A stretch of 63,189 nucleotides of DNA, from positions 1-63,189 of the forward strand of contig CALXRQ010000006.1 in assembly GCA_944390895.1 (NCBI GenBank), in the 5' to 3' direction. Source of the DNA: an uncultured Alphaproteobacteria bacterium. Its GTDB lineage: Bacteria > Pseudomonadota > Alphaproteobacteria > RF32 > CAG-239. The position numbers and the translations under genes are program-made. The notes under the pieces are model-generated. The model searched no databases, was not told the origin of the DNA, and saw nothing but the letters and a program-made list of their open reading frames with translations. Positions 43,729-52,459 of this stretch are shown piece after piece. Each line of letters opens with the position of its first letter. The first letter of the stretch is position 1.

Positions 43729-44841
43729 CTAACTTATTTTTGAAATGAGATAGTTAACGTCGTCTTCGTTAAGGTCTTCTCCGGCGGAACCGTATGACAG
43801 GATGCGTTCAATTACCTTGTGAGCAAAAGTTTTACTGTCATTTTTCTTATAGTCGAAGCGGATGTCCTTGATAACTTTCAAAGCGCTGAAAACTGCGGGA
43901 AACATAGTCTTGGGAATGTAGGCCTTGCGCAACAGGTTTCTGATCATGAAATCCATTGACGTGTTGAACAAGATTTTGCGAACCTCAATAATCGGCGTAT
44001 TGGAAAGATAAACCAGAGCATATTCAAAAAACTTCAAATCGCCCATGCAAATGGAGCGAACCACCAACGTCGAAGTCAGGCGGTTGGACGTATACAACTG
44101 GTGAATCAGTTCTTCAATCTGTTTGTCGGAACTGTATTCTTCGGAAATTTTGAGCGTGGCTTTTTCTTTGACCTGTTCGACAATGTCGCTGGCGATGTCG
44201 TTGGGCAGGTTGTGCATGATGATCAGGCGGCGCTGCAACTCCTCGGACAGGGAGTTGACGATACGCTCAATGATTGAGACCGGCAGTTCGGAGCGGTAGA
44301 CCATATTGCGCTTGATGGTCTCGCTGTCGGGGTAGCGGTCAACAATGAGATTATAGGTTTTTTCCTGAATTCTGGCGGTTTCGTTGGAAATCAACACGCC
44401 GATGACTTCTTCCGGGCATTTCTCGGCAATGTAGTGGGAAATGTCTTCCGAAAGGTTTTTGCGCATGGCGACGGCTTTCTGTTTGTTAACATTCTGCGCT
44501 TCAATAATGCTGATAATGTCTTCACGGCTGAGGTCGGAATAGTATTTGATAAAAGGCAGGGAAACGCTTTCTTCGTCGTTTATCAGCGCCTTGACAATAT
44601 CATGGGGAATTTTTTTGCTGTTTTTTAAGCTTTCCGAGAGGGCTTCGCGAACTTTTAACTCTACGTCTCTGACAACAATGCGAAAGATGGATTCTGCTAT
44701 CTGACGGCCTTTTTCAGTGATGTTTTTATCATTATAATAGACACCGATTTTTTGAACCGTGCCGGACTTGGTCTCGGCGTCGGGATGAAGGGATAGCCTG
44801 GTAATATCTTCTTTGGTCAGTATATTGTTCATTTTTTTCAT
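43729..44841 (-). CDS. DUF2336-family protein
   Basis: A 370-residue soluble, all-helical protein of the DUF2336 type, a family I associate mainly with Alphaproteobacteria. It has HEAT-like repeating helical pairs (for example SLPFIKYYSDLSREDI and PVSIIERIVNSLSEEL). Biochemical function is not established. An ATG four codons in is an alternative start. It lies beside the HD-GYP gene with 77 bases between them, so a shared signalling role is possible but not shown. Confidence 0.75.
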   Translation of the reverse strand: MKKMNNILTKEDITRLSLHPDAETKSGTVQKIGVYYNDKNITEKGRQIAESIFRIVVRDVELKVREALSESLKNSKKIPHDIVKALINDEESVSLPFIKYYSDLSREDIISIIEAQNVNKQKAVAMRKNLSEDISHYIAEKCPEEVIGVLISNETARIQEKTYNLIVDRYPDSETIKRNMVYRSELPVSIIERIVNSLSEELQRRLIIMHNLPNDIASDIVEQVKEKATLKISEEYSSDKQIEELIHQLYTSNRLTSTLVVRSICMGDLKFFEYALVYLSNTPIIEVRKILFNTSMDFMIRNLLRKAYIPKTMFPAVFSALKVIKDIRFDYKKNDSKTFAHKVIERILSYGSAGEDLNEDDVNYLISKIS

Positions 44842-44911
44842 CCAGTTCAGTCTCTAAAATATATGATATAATTTTTTTGTCAATTAGTACAATTAAGTTT
44901 TTGTTACAAAA

Positions 44912-45871
44912 TCAGCTTTCCTCCGGAGAATCGTTGTTCTTTCTCGGTTGTTTCTGAAAATTGTAATTCAGTTCCGAGGCGTCGATGGTTACGAGTTCAT
45001 AGAATGTTATGGTATAATCCAGCAGTCCGATGTAATTGGGCAGCGGTGAAAGCAGGAAAAACGTATAAGCGGTGCTTCTTCCGTCCAAAAGCTGGCGCCG
45101 GTAGCGCTGTTCTTTGCGGAAACTGCGAAAATCTTCAAAGTTTACGTTGGAGTTTATTTTTAGGGCAAAAGAGTACATGGAATCGTACAGCGACGGAAAA
45201 ATTTTGATGCGGTAGTTCGGATCTTCGGTTTCTCCTTCGGGTTTCAGCCCTTCGTCCGAATACCAGACCAGTTCTTTATAAAGGGAGCGGCCTTCTTTGA
45301 CAATACGAGATTGTCCCCAGTTGGTTTCAATGGCCGATACGGCAATCAGGACGGAGGGCGGCAGTGCGTCTATGCGGTAGCGCAGTTCGCCGAGGAGAAG
45401 TTTGTAGCGGCGGTATCCTTTCAGTCTGGTAAAGACGTCATATTTTTTTGCGGCTTGTTCCACCCATTGGGTTTGAGCGGGGGACAGTTCGGCGTTTTTA
45501 TCAAAATCCGTGATAATCTTTTCAAGCTGTGCACGTTCGGCCAGAATGGCCTCGTTTACTTTTAAGGCCAGCGGAGAAAGTATTCTGATGAACAGACCGT
45601 TACGGAGATTGTCGTCTTTTATCCGGTCATAGTCTTCGGGAAAATTTTTTAGAAAAATAGCGGGAACCTTATGCGTTTCGAGCGGGATATATTCGTCGTA
45701 GCCGCTTTCCGTATAAAGCTTTTGGAGTTCCGCCACGCTGACCGCGTCGATGTTCAATCCGTTTTTTCCGGGCCGCGAAACAGTTTCTGCACCAGCGGAA
45801 AAGCTGTTCAGGAAAACTGCCCAGAGCAGAAAAAACGAATATAAATACCTAGCTATTGTCTCCCTCCGCAT
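44912..45871 (-). CDS. Bax-type N-acetylglucosaminidase
   Basis: A protein of about 319 residues with an N-terminal hydrophobic export segment (YLYSFFLLWAVFLNSFSAGA) and a glucosaminidase-family domain like E. coli Bax. The catalytic Glu is in SAIETNWGQSRIVKEG, followed by the substrate-groove residues SLYKELVW. It should cleave or bind peptidoglycan in the periplasm. A GTG at 45880 and an ATG at 45871 are both possible starts; both lie inside the end of nfuA, so the two genes overlap. Confidence 0.82.
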   Translation of the reverse strand: MRRETIARYLYSFFLLWAVFLNSFSAGAETVSRPGKNGLNIDAVSVAELQKLYTESGYDEYIPLETHKVPAIFLKNFPEDYDRIKDDNLRNGLFIRILSPLALKVNEAILAERAQLEKIITDFDKNAELSPAQTQWVEQAAKKYDVFTRLKGYRRYKLLLGELRYRIDALPPSVLIAVSAIETNWGQSRIVKEGRSLYKELVWYSDEGLKPEGETEDPNYRIKIFPSLYDSMYSFALKINSNVNFEDFRSFRKEQRYRRQLLDGRSTAYTFFLLSPLPNYIGLLDYTITFYELVTIDASELNYNFQKQPRKNNDSPEES

Positions 45872-46412
45872 TTTTTTCACAGGCTCTGACTTCTTTGACC
45901 TGTGGTATATAGTTTTTCAAAACTTTTTCCACTCCCTCTTTAAGCGTGACCAACGCGTAGGGGCAACCGGCGCAGTTGCCTTTCATTTCGACGTAAACAA
46001 TTCCTTTGTCGAATTTTTTGAAGACGATGTCTCCGCCGTCCTGTTTGACGGCCGGTCGGATCCTGGCATTAAGCAGGCCGATGATCTGTCCGATTATTTC
46101 GTCTTGTCCGGGGGCGGTATCGGCTTGTTCTATGAGCGTTTCTTCCCCTAAGGAAAGATGATCCATTATTTCTGCCAGCACCAGCGGTTTCAAATCGTCC
46201 CATGAGGCACCGGCCTCTTTGGTGACGGATATCATTTCTTCGGTCATAAAGACAGACTGAACGCCGCCGAGATCAAACAGTTTTTCCGCCAGCGGCGATT
46301 TGCGCATCGACTTGGCGTCGGCAAATTCGGCACGGCCGGATTTGAGGATTTTTACGGGCGGAAAAAAGTTGATGACTTCCGGATCCGGGGTGTTTTGAGT
46401 CTCAATCAGCAT
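45849..46412 (-). CDS. nfuA: NfuA-type iron-sulfur carrier
   Basis: A 187-residue Fe-S carrier: N-terminal Nfu_N domain (residues 1-90, FIETQNTPDP-type start MLIETQNTPDPEV) and C-terminal NifU-like domain with the cluster-binding CAGC (Cys147, Cys150) after AVKQDGGDI. It transfers 4Fe-4S clusters to target enzymes. It is two bases downstream of the DUF2333 gene and overlaps the start of the glucosaminidase gene. Confidence 0.93.
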   Translation of the reverse strand: MLIETQNTPDPEVINFFPPVKILKSGRAEFADAKSMRKSPLAEKLFDLGGVQSVFMTEEMISVTKEAGASWDDLKPLVLAEIMDHLSLGEETLIEQADTAPGQDEIIGQIIGLLNARIRPAVKQDGGDIVFKKFDKGIVYVEMKGNCAGCPYALVTLKEGVEKVLKNYIPQVKEVRACEKNAEGDNS

Positions 46413-46414
46413 TG

Positions 46415-47464
46415 TTATTCCTTCGGGAGCGGCTTTTTTTCCAAAAGCGCAATTATGTTTTTGTTCAAGTTGACGGTTTTTACCATATAATAGGCAATAT
46501 ATTGCAGATGGTTGGGCGCCGTGATACTGTCAAGCGCGCCGTTGCGAATCAGAACCGGATCAAAAACCGCGCCGTCTTCCAGCGATTTCAGGCTTTTGGT
46601 CCAGAGCTGATAGGCGTTTTGCGAAACAATGATGTCTTTATAGTCATTTCCGAGCGTTTTTAACAGCAGATAATAAGCATACATTTTGCCCTGATTGTAA
46701 TAAAAAACGTCATCGGCCTTGAAGTCAAACAAAGACGTGCTTTCTTCGCGAACCTGATTTTCCACTTTTGTCAGAGAATTCAGGAGGTCGCGGTTGACTC
46801 GTTTTAGAAAATAAGCAAGGTCGTCGGGGTTTTTGTAAAAGACGGTATGGCCGGAACTGAGGTTCTGGTTGAATTTTATGAGCTGTTTGCGGGCTTTGCG
46901 ATACTGGCTGTGGGCAGAAGGAACCGGCGAGAAGCTGTTTTGGGGCGAAAACATCCAGATGCGGCCGTTGTAAGCCAAAAGTTTGGCTGCGTTTTTCAAG
47001 TGAAGCTCGTCTTCGTTGGTGCTGAAACCGGTGTCAAGCCGGTTGGCCATGGCCTGTGAAACGGTCGAAAGTCCGGAAATGATGCCAAGCTGATAGTTAG
47101 GCATATTGTCCAACATGTATGACGGGAAAAAAAACGGCAGATTGGGCGTCCAAAGGTTTTCGTTAACTTCCCGGTTAATGAGAAAAGCCATCATATTTAC
47201 GGTTGCGGACGGCATTTCGTTTTGAGAACCTATTTCATAGTCGGTGGTTTTATTGATATTGTTGACCATCAGGCCGCCGATGGGATAATACAAAGCCATA
47301 AAAGCCACCAGAAGCACCAGAATGACGTGCCACCAAGAGCCGATGAAGGCGAACAAACCGGAAAATATTCCCGAGACGCGGGGTAAACGGATTTTTTTCC
47401 AATCAAAAGCGGCCGCTTTGGAACGGATGGTTCGGATAAAATTTTTAACATCAAGCCTGAACAT
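46415..47464 (-). CDS. DUF2333-family inner-membrane protein
   Basis: A 349-residue protein with one N-terminal membrane segment (about 45-65) and a large periplasmic domain; the segments YYPIGG, MMAFLINREVNE and W-TPNLPFFFPSYMLDNMPNYQLG are typical of DUF2333. Function is not established; a cell-envelope role is likely from its location. The start overlaps the end of murJ by 14 bases, so it is probably co-translated. Confidence 0.78.
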   Translation of the reverse strand: MFRLDVKNFIRTIRSKAAAFDWKKIRLPRVSGIFSGLFAFIGSWWHVILVLLVAFMALYYPIGGLMVNNINKTTDYEIGSQNEMPSATVNMMAFLINREVNENLWTPNLPFFFPSYMLDNMPNYQLGIISGLSTVSQAMANRLDTGFSTNEDELHLKNAAKLLAYNGRIWMFSPQNSFSPVPSAHSQYRKARKQLIKFNQNLSSGHTVFYKNPDDLAYFLKRVNRDLLNSLTKVENQVREESTSLFDFKADDVFYYNQGKMYAYYLLLKTLGNDYKDIIVSQNAYQLWTKSLKSLEDGAVFDPVLIRNGALDSITAPNHLQYIAYYMVKTVNLNKNIIALLEKKPLPKE

Positions 47465-49040
47465 TATTTTTCCTTTTTTTTGATATCATACACATAATGT
47501 CAGAAATATTCAATGCTCCGGTTAGTTTAGCCGCAATGCCGAAAGTTGCAACACCCAAAACGCACAAACCCACAAAAAACGGTATTTTCAGAGCGTATCC
47601 GAGCGCGAGCCAGTTGCCGTAAAGGCGATTGAGCGCAAACTCTCCGCCGATGAGTACGATGCCCATAATCAGTGAGCTTACGGTGATTTTGACGATTTTC
47701 TTCACCAGTTCGGGACCGAAAGTCCAAAAACCGCGTTTTTTCAGTCCGCGTACATACTGGTACAATGATACAAATGCGGCGACAGTGGTGGCCGAAGCAA
47801 TACCGACATGGCCGAACGGTTTCATCAGCAGAAGAGAAAAAATAAGGTTGGCGGCAAAGACGACCATACTGTATTTTACGGGCGTCCGCGTGTCGCCGCG
47901 GGCAAAGAAGTTCGGCGTCAGGGCTTTAACCAGAACATAAGCCGGCAGTCCTACGGCATAGGCAATGACGGCCAGCGACGTCATATGGGTTTCGTAAGCG
48001 CCGAAACGTCCGTGCTGGAACAAAATGTTGATTATCGGTTCGCTTAAGACAATCAATGCAACTGCCGCCGGAATTGACAACAGTGCGCCATATTCGCAGG
48101 CCTTGTCCTGAACGCGGCAGGCCTGTTCATGTTCTTCGGCCTTGAGATGGCGGCTTAAAACCGGCAGGATGGCAACGCTGATGGCCGCGCCGACAACGCC
48201 CAGCGGCAGCTGTTGCAGACGATTGGCGTAATATAGCCAGGAAATGGCTCCGGTGCCGACCAGCGAAACGATAATGGTGTCAACGACCATGTTTATCTGA
48301 TAAATTCCGGCGCCGAGCACGCCCGGGGCAATGCGTCTGAACAGCGTTTTTATTTCGGGATCTTTTATTTGCGTCGCAATATCGTACCGGGGACGGACAA
48401 CAACCTTTTGGCAGCGCAGAAAATAGGCCAGCCATGCGATTTCCACCAGACCGGCCGCGGTGACGCTGATGGAAATGCCGTGTGCCGGCGTGATGCTGAA
48501 CGGAACAAAGACAAATACGGCCAGAATCATCATCAGGTTTAAGATTACGGGCGCGGCGGCGGGCGCGGCGAATTTTCCGAGCGAATTCAAAATGCCCGAC
48601 TGGAACGAAACAATGGAAATGAACAACAGAAAAGGAAAGGTTATTCTCGACAGGGTCGTCGCCAGTTCGATTTTGCCGGGGTCGTCGGCGAAGCCGGGCG
48701 CCATCAGTTCGACAACCCAGGGCATACAGAATTCCATAATGACGACAAAAACGGTTAAAAAGAAAGCCAGAACGGAGATGGCGGAAGATGCAAAGCGCAC
48801 AGCTTCCTTTTCCCCGTCCGAGACGATTTTTTGAGAAAGCATCGGCACAAAGGCGGAGGTGAAAGCGCCTTCGGCAAACAGGCTGCGGAACAGGTTAGGC
48901 AGCTTGAAAGCAACAAAAAAGGCGTCGGCAACCATGCCCGCACCCAGGAAATTTGCCAGAACCATGTCCCGTGCAAAACCCGTTACCCGGCTCACAAGCG
49001 TAAAACCTCCGAAAGTCGCGATGGATTTGAATAAAGACAT
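47451..49040 (-). CDS. murJ: Lipid II flippase MurJ
   Basis: A 529-residue MOP-family flippase with 14 predicted membrane segments. The N-terminus has TLVSRVTGFARDMVLANFLGAG and AEGAFTSAFVPML, both diagnostic of MurJ. It moves lipid II across the inner membrane for peptidoglycan synthesis. It heads the run murJ-DUF2333-nfuA-glucosaminidase on the minus strand. It is divergent from the small 49242 gene. Confidence 0.95.
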   Translation of the reverse strand: MSLFKSIATFGGFTLVSRVTGFARDMVLANFLGAGMVADAFFVAFKLPNLFRSLFAEGAFTSAFVPMLSQKIVSDGEKEAVRFASSAISVLAFFLTVFVVIMEFCMPWVVELMAPGFADDPGKIELATTLSRITFPFLLFISIVSFQSGILNSLGKFAAPAAAPVILNLMMILAVFVFVPFSITPAHGISISVTAAGLVEIAWLAYFLRCQKVVVRPRYDIATQIKDPEIKTLFRRIAPGVLGAGIYQINMVVDTIIVSLVGTGAISWLYYANRLQQLPLGVVGAAISVAILPVLSRHLKAEEHEQACRVQDKACEYGALLSIPAAVALIVLSEPIINILFQHGRFGAYETHMTSLAVIAYAVGLPAYVLVKALTPNFFARGDTRTPVKYSMVVFAANLIFSLLLMKPFGHVGIASATTVAAFVSLYQYVRGLKKRGFWTFGPELVKKIVKITVSSLIMGIVLIGGEFALNRLYGNWLALGYALKIPFFVGLCVLGVATFGIAAKLTGALNISDIMCMISKKRKNNVQA

Positions 49041-49172
49041 TTTCTGTTGAACCTTTGTGCTTGTTTATTGAATTTTAAGTATTCTAGTGTATTAATATCT
49101 TAAAGGCGAGAGAAATTAATAAATTATGAAACGGAAACATTGCACTTTTATTGATTTTTTTGTTTTTAAAAG

Positions 49173-49201
49173 TTGACAAATGACGGTAATGTTGCGATAA
49201 T
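49173..49201 (+). promoter_or_regulatory. Predicted promoter of the 49242 gene
   Basis: TTGACA (49173-49178), 17 bases, GATAAT (49196-49201), about 40 bases before the ATG. Near-consensus sigma-70 promoter. Confidence 0.65.
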
Positions 49202-49241
49202 AGACAAAAGAGTGAGATAAAAGTTTTTAAGGAGAAGTTTT

Positions 49242-49532
49242 ATGACGAAGGAAAACAGAGCGGAGCTGTACGGCAAAATGCTTGCCGGGGAAGTTCCCGG
49301 AATTTCGGTCTTTCCGGCGGAGCGCCTGAACACCGATACCTCGCGCTGCAGCCGGATTGTTGAAAACCTGCAGGCTTATGACACGGATAGATCCGGCGTT
49401 GAAAAGATTGCCGAAGGCAAGTTAAATCCCGAACTGGGAAAATACAGCCAGATTAATATGGAACTGCGCAGAGAAGACAATTTGAAAAACGGCCAGATGC
49501 CGATTGCCAGAAACCATGGCATGGAAATGTAA
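49242..49532 (+). CDS. Small soluble protein of unknown function
   Basis: A 96-residue charged protein without a signal peptide or membrane segment. It is preceded by AAGGAGAAG and a near-consensus promoter and followed by a terminator, so it is a real, probably well-expressed gene. The sequence (RAELYGKMLAGEVPGISVF, NPELGKYSQINMELRRED) matches no family I know. It may be partly disordered at the C-terminus. Confidence 0.65.
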   Translation: MTKENRAELYGKMLAGEVPGISVFPAERLNTDTSRCSRIVENLQAYDTDRSGVEKIAEGKLNPELGKYSQINMELRREDNLKNGQMPIARNHGMEM

Positions 49533-49569
49533 TTTTTGAAAAAACTTCTCTTTATGCGATGATGATTTG

Positions 49570-49594
49570 AGAGCCTTAAGCAAGGCTCTTTTTT
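49570..49594 (+). terminator. Terminator after the 49242 gene
   Basis: An 8-bp stem AGAGCCTT/AAGGCTCT with a 4-base loop and T6. Confidence 0.8.
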
Positions 49595-49664
49595 CATGCC
49601 GGTTCAGTTTATGTTAAGAAATAGAAATTATGATAGATTGCGGGAAGAAAAATGAGGAGGAAAT

Positions 49665-49943
49665 ATGGAACGGCTGATGAAATTTACGGCAAAATTTGCG
49701 GCGATGCTTCTGCTTTTGGCGCTGATACCTTTTATTCTCGCCTATTTGATCGGCTTGGTTTTTACTACCAGCGAATATTGGTTTTGGGTAAAGGTGTGCC
49801 GCTTTGCGGTGCTGGGGCTGATTATCGTGGTTCCGATGCTGGTTCAGCAATGGCGCGAAAATCAGCGTTTTTTCTTAAAATGGGTGTTTTTCCTGTTGCT
49901 TTACGTAGTGGTAACGACTTATCTGTGGGTTAAGGGTTTTTAA
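49665..49943 (+). CDS. Small three-segment membrane protein
   Basis: A 92-residue protein with three hydrophobic segments (about 8-28, 43-60 and 70-87) and short charged loops (QQWRENQRF). An ideal AGGAGG ribosome site precedes the ATG. No family is recognised. It is followed by a bidirectional terminator shared with typA. Confidence 0.65.
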   Translation: MERLMKFTAKFAAMLLLLALIPFILAYLIGLVFTTSEYWFWVKVCRFAVLGLIIVVPMLVQQWRENQRFFLKWVFFLLLYVVVTTYLWVKGF

Positions 49944-49971
49944 GAGTAAAAAGGAAATTTGGGCGTAAGAT

Positions 49972-50004
49972 AAAAAAGACCGGAAATAAATTCCGGTCTT
50001 TTTT
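49972..50004. terminator. Bidirectional terminator (49665 gene and typA)
   Basis: A perfect 14-bp stem AAAAAAGACCGGAA / TTCCGGTCTTTTTT with a 5-base loop lies between the two convergent genes. Confidence 0.88.
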
Positions 50005-50013
50005 ATTTGACGT

Positions 50014-51831
50014 TTATATGACGTCCGGTTTGGCGCGTTTGCGCTGCAACGGATCAAGAATGCGCTTGCGCAGACGCAGGCTTTTGGGCGTAACTTCCAG
50101 AAGTTCGTCAGCCTGAATGTATGACAAACCTTGTTCCAGCGACATTTTGCGCGGCGGAATGAGGTCAATGGCGTCATCTTTGCCGGCGGCGCGGATGTTG
50201 GTGAGCTGTTTGGATTTGGTCGGGTTGACTTCCAAGTCGTTGGGCTTGGTGTGTTCGCCGATAATCATACCGACATAAACAGGTGAATTGGGTTCAATAA
50301 ACATCGGGCCGCGGTCCTGGAGTTTCCATAAGGAATAGGCGATGGCGGTACCCGCTTCGGATGAAATCAGAACGCCGTTGCGGCGGCCTTCAATTTCTCC
50401 TTTGTAGGGTTCGTAAGCCTTAAAGATGCGGTTCATAACGCCGGTGCCGCGGGTGTCGGTCAGAAATTCGGAATGGTATCCGATCAGGCCGCGCGAGGGT
50501 GCGTTGAAAATCAAACGAACCTTATTGCCGATCTGCGAGGGAATCATATCCTGCATTTCTGCGCGGCGCTGGCCGAGTTTTTCAACGACGGCGCCGGAAA
50601 ACTCTTCGTCGACGTCAACGACAACTTCTTCAATCGGTTCCAGTAGATTGCCGTTTTCGTCTTTGTGCATCAAAACGCGCGGGCGGGAGATGGAGAGCTC
50701 GAAACCTTCGCGGCGCATGGTTTCAATCAGAACGCCGAGCTGCAATTCGCCGCGGCCGGCCACTTCAAAGGAGTCCGTCGAATCGGTGCGGGAGATTTTA
50801 AGCGCAATGTTGCCTTCGGCTTCTTTGCACAGACGATCCCAAATCATGCGAGAGGTTACCTTGTCGCCTTCGCGTCCGGCCAAAGGAGAATCGTTGATGG
50901 AAAAAGTCATGGCCAGTGTCGGGGGATCAATCGGCTGGGCGGGAATGTGTTCGTTGACGTCCAGCGCGCAAATTGTGTCGGCGACGGTGCCTTTGACAAT
51001 GCCGGCAACGGCAATGATGTCGCCGGCATGGGCTTCTTCCAAAGCTTCGCGGTTTAGGCCGCGGTAAGCCAAAATCTTGCTGATGCGGACTCTTTCAAGC
51101 TCTTTGTTTTCGGCATTCAGAACCTTGACCGTGTCATTGACTTTGACGCTGCCGCTTTGTACTTTGCCGGTCAGCAGGCGGCCGATAAACTTATCGGCTT
51201 CCAAGGTTGTGGCCAGCATGGAGAAAGGTTTGTCCGGCTCGCATTTCGGAGACGGGACATAAGAGCAAATCAATTCAAACAGCGGGGTCAGGTCTTTTTT
51301 TTCGTCGTTCATATCCTTAACGGCCCAGCCATTGCGTCCGGAAGCGTATAATACCGGAAAATCCAACTGTTCGTCATTGGCGTTCAGGCTGACGAACAAG
51401 TCAAAAATTTCATCCAACACTTCGTCGACGCGGGCATCGGCTTTGTCGGCCTTGTTGATGACGACAATCGGTTTTAAGCCGAGCTTAAGTGCTTTTCCGG
51501 TAACGAACTTGGTTTGCGGCATCGGGCCTTCGGAAGAGTCTACCAGCAAAACAACACCGTCAACCATGGACAGGATGCGTTCGACCTCGCCACCGAAATC
51601 GGCGTGTCCGGGGGTGTCGACAATATTGATATGCGTGCCTTTCCAGTTTACGGAAGTGCATTTGGACAAAATGGTGATACCTCTTTCGCGTTCCAGATCA
51701 TTGCTGTCCATAACGCAGGTTTCAACCTTTTGATTGTCACGGAAGGTGCCGCTCTGTTTCAAGAGTCCGTCAACCATTGTGGTTTTGCCGTGGTCGACGT
51801 GGGCGATTATTGCAATATTCCTTAATTCCAT
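50014..51831 (-). CDS. typA: Ribosome-associated GTPase TypA/BipA
   Basis: A 605-residue translational GTPase related to EF-G and LepA. The G domain has AHVDHGKTT (10-18), DTPGHADFGGEVER and NKADKADAR; EF-Tu-like, EF-G-like and the BipA-specific C-terminal domains follow. It assists 50S assembly and stress adaptation. GGAAAGAAAT precedes the ATG. Palindromic element D lies just upstream and could affect its leader. Confidence 0.96.
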   Translation of the reverse strand: MELRNIAIIAHVDHGKTTMVDGLLKQSGTFRDNQKVETCVMDSNDLERERGITILSKCTSVNWKGTHINIVDTPGHADFGGEVERILSMVDGVVLLVDSSEGPMPQTKFVTGKALKLGLKPIVVINKADKADARVDEVLDEIFDLFVSLNANDEQLDFPVLYASGRNGWAVKDMNDEKKDLTPLFELICSYVPSPKCEPDKPFSMLATTLEADKFIGRLLTGKVQSGSVKVNDTVKVLNAENKELERVRISKILAYRGLNREALEEAHAGDIIAVAGIVKGTVADTICALDVNEHIPAQPIDPPTLAMTFSINDSPLAGREGDKVTSRMIWDRLCKEAEGNIALKISRTDSTDSFEVAGRGELQLGVLIETMRREGFELSISRPRVLMHKDENGNLLEPIEEVVVDVDEEFSGAVVEKLGQRRAEMQDMIPSQIGNKVRLIFNAPSRGLIGYHSEFLTDTRGTGVMNRIFKAYEPYKGEIEGRRNGVLISSEAGTAIAYSLWKLQDRGPMFIEPNSPVYVGMIIGEHTKPNDLEVNPTKSKQLTNIRAAGKDDAIDLIPPRKMSLEQGLSYIQADELLEVTPKSLRLRKRILDPLQRKRAKPDVI

Positions 51832-51858
51832 CGTATTATTTCTTTCCTAAATGGTCGT

Positions 51859-51967
51859 CATGTCATGATTTTGATAACCTCGTGTACCGTTTTGTACACG
51901 TCGGTATCAAAATTATTTCCAGCACAGCCATTTATCAAAGAAATGGCGGCTCCATAAATTTGACATG
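51859..51967. repeat. Palindromic element copy D upstream of typA
   Basis: Outer arms CATGTCA (51859-51865) / TGACATG (51961-51967) enclose a 20-bp imperfect stem (51868-51887 with 51894-51913) whose core is GTGTAC-cgtttt-GTACAC, and a separate hairpin GCCATTT-atcaaag-AAATGGC (51927-51947). The core has the same geometry as in copies A, B, E and the 4.3-kb repeats. Confidence 0.75.
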
Positions 51968-52304
51968 AAATCTAAAATTCGTTCCTAACATACCAAGTTA
52001 AAATTAAATTACAAGATTTTAGTGCAAAAAACCTGTCTTTTTTTCGCGGAAAAAAATTACGTTTTGCCGTCGGCGTTAACATTCTTTTAATCGCTTGGGC
52101 GGATAATGCGGCCATCCAAACAATTGGTTTGCGGATTCCTTCGGGATATCGAATATAATTAGCTTGAAAAACTCTGATTTTATGTTTGTGCGCCGGGTTA
52201 TTGCCGCCTTAGTTTCCGGTATGTATTTATTGAGAATTGACATATTCGGAAACCGGTATCTGGGAAAGCCACGGGATATTAATTGTCGCTTTCCTATATT
52301 TTGA
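51968..52304. other. Intergenic stretch with no clear gene
   Basis: AT-rich DNA between element D and the gene remnant. It contains an imperfect inverted repeat (TTTCCG and ATGT against ACAT and CGGAAA, about 52214-52254) and a 40-codon open frame at 52182 without a ribosome site. I see no supported gene, promoter or RNA. Confidence 0.5.
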
Positions 52305-52406
52305 TCATTTTTCTGTTATGACGGCGGTGTCGTTGAGCGTCTGCCGGTCGGGATGATACAGGCTGTACACGGTGTTGCCGCTGAAATATTTTTGCGGCCG
52401 GAGTTG
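52305..52406 (-). pseudogene. Possible gene remnant (C-terminal fragment)
   Basis: A 33-codon open stretch on the minus strand that ends in TGA and reads like normal protein (KYFSGNTVYSLYHPDRQTLN, then DTAVITEK), with an in-frame stop immediately upstream and no start codon. It lies just past the terminator of the kinase gene. It may be the tail of a lost gene; the evidence is only the protein-like composition. Confidence 0.3.
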
Positions 52407-52420
52407 TCAATATGAAAGAA

Positions 52421-52454
52421 AACGGAGGCTCGATTATGAGGCCTCCGTTTTTTT
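52421..52454. terminator. Terminator after the PfkB kinase gene
   Basis: A 9-bp stem AACGGAGGC/GCCTCCGTT with an 11-base loop and T/A tracts on both sides; it serves the minus-strand kinase gene. Confidence 0.7.
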
Positions 52455-52459
52455 GCTGC

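Noticed and set aside
52182..52304. A 40-codon open frame upstream of the typA/kinase gap
   Set aside because: No ribosome site or promoter and no recognisable protein.
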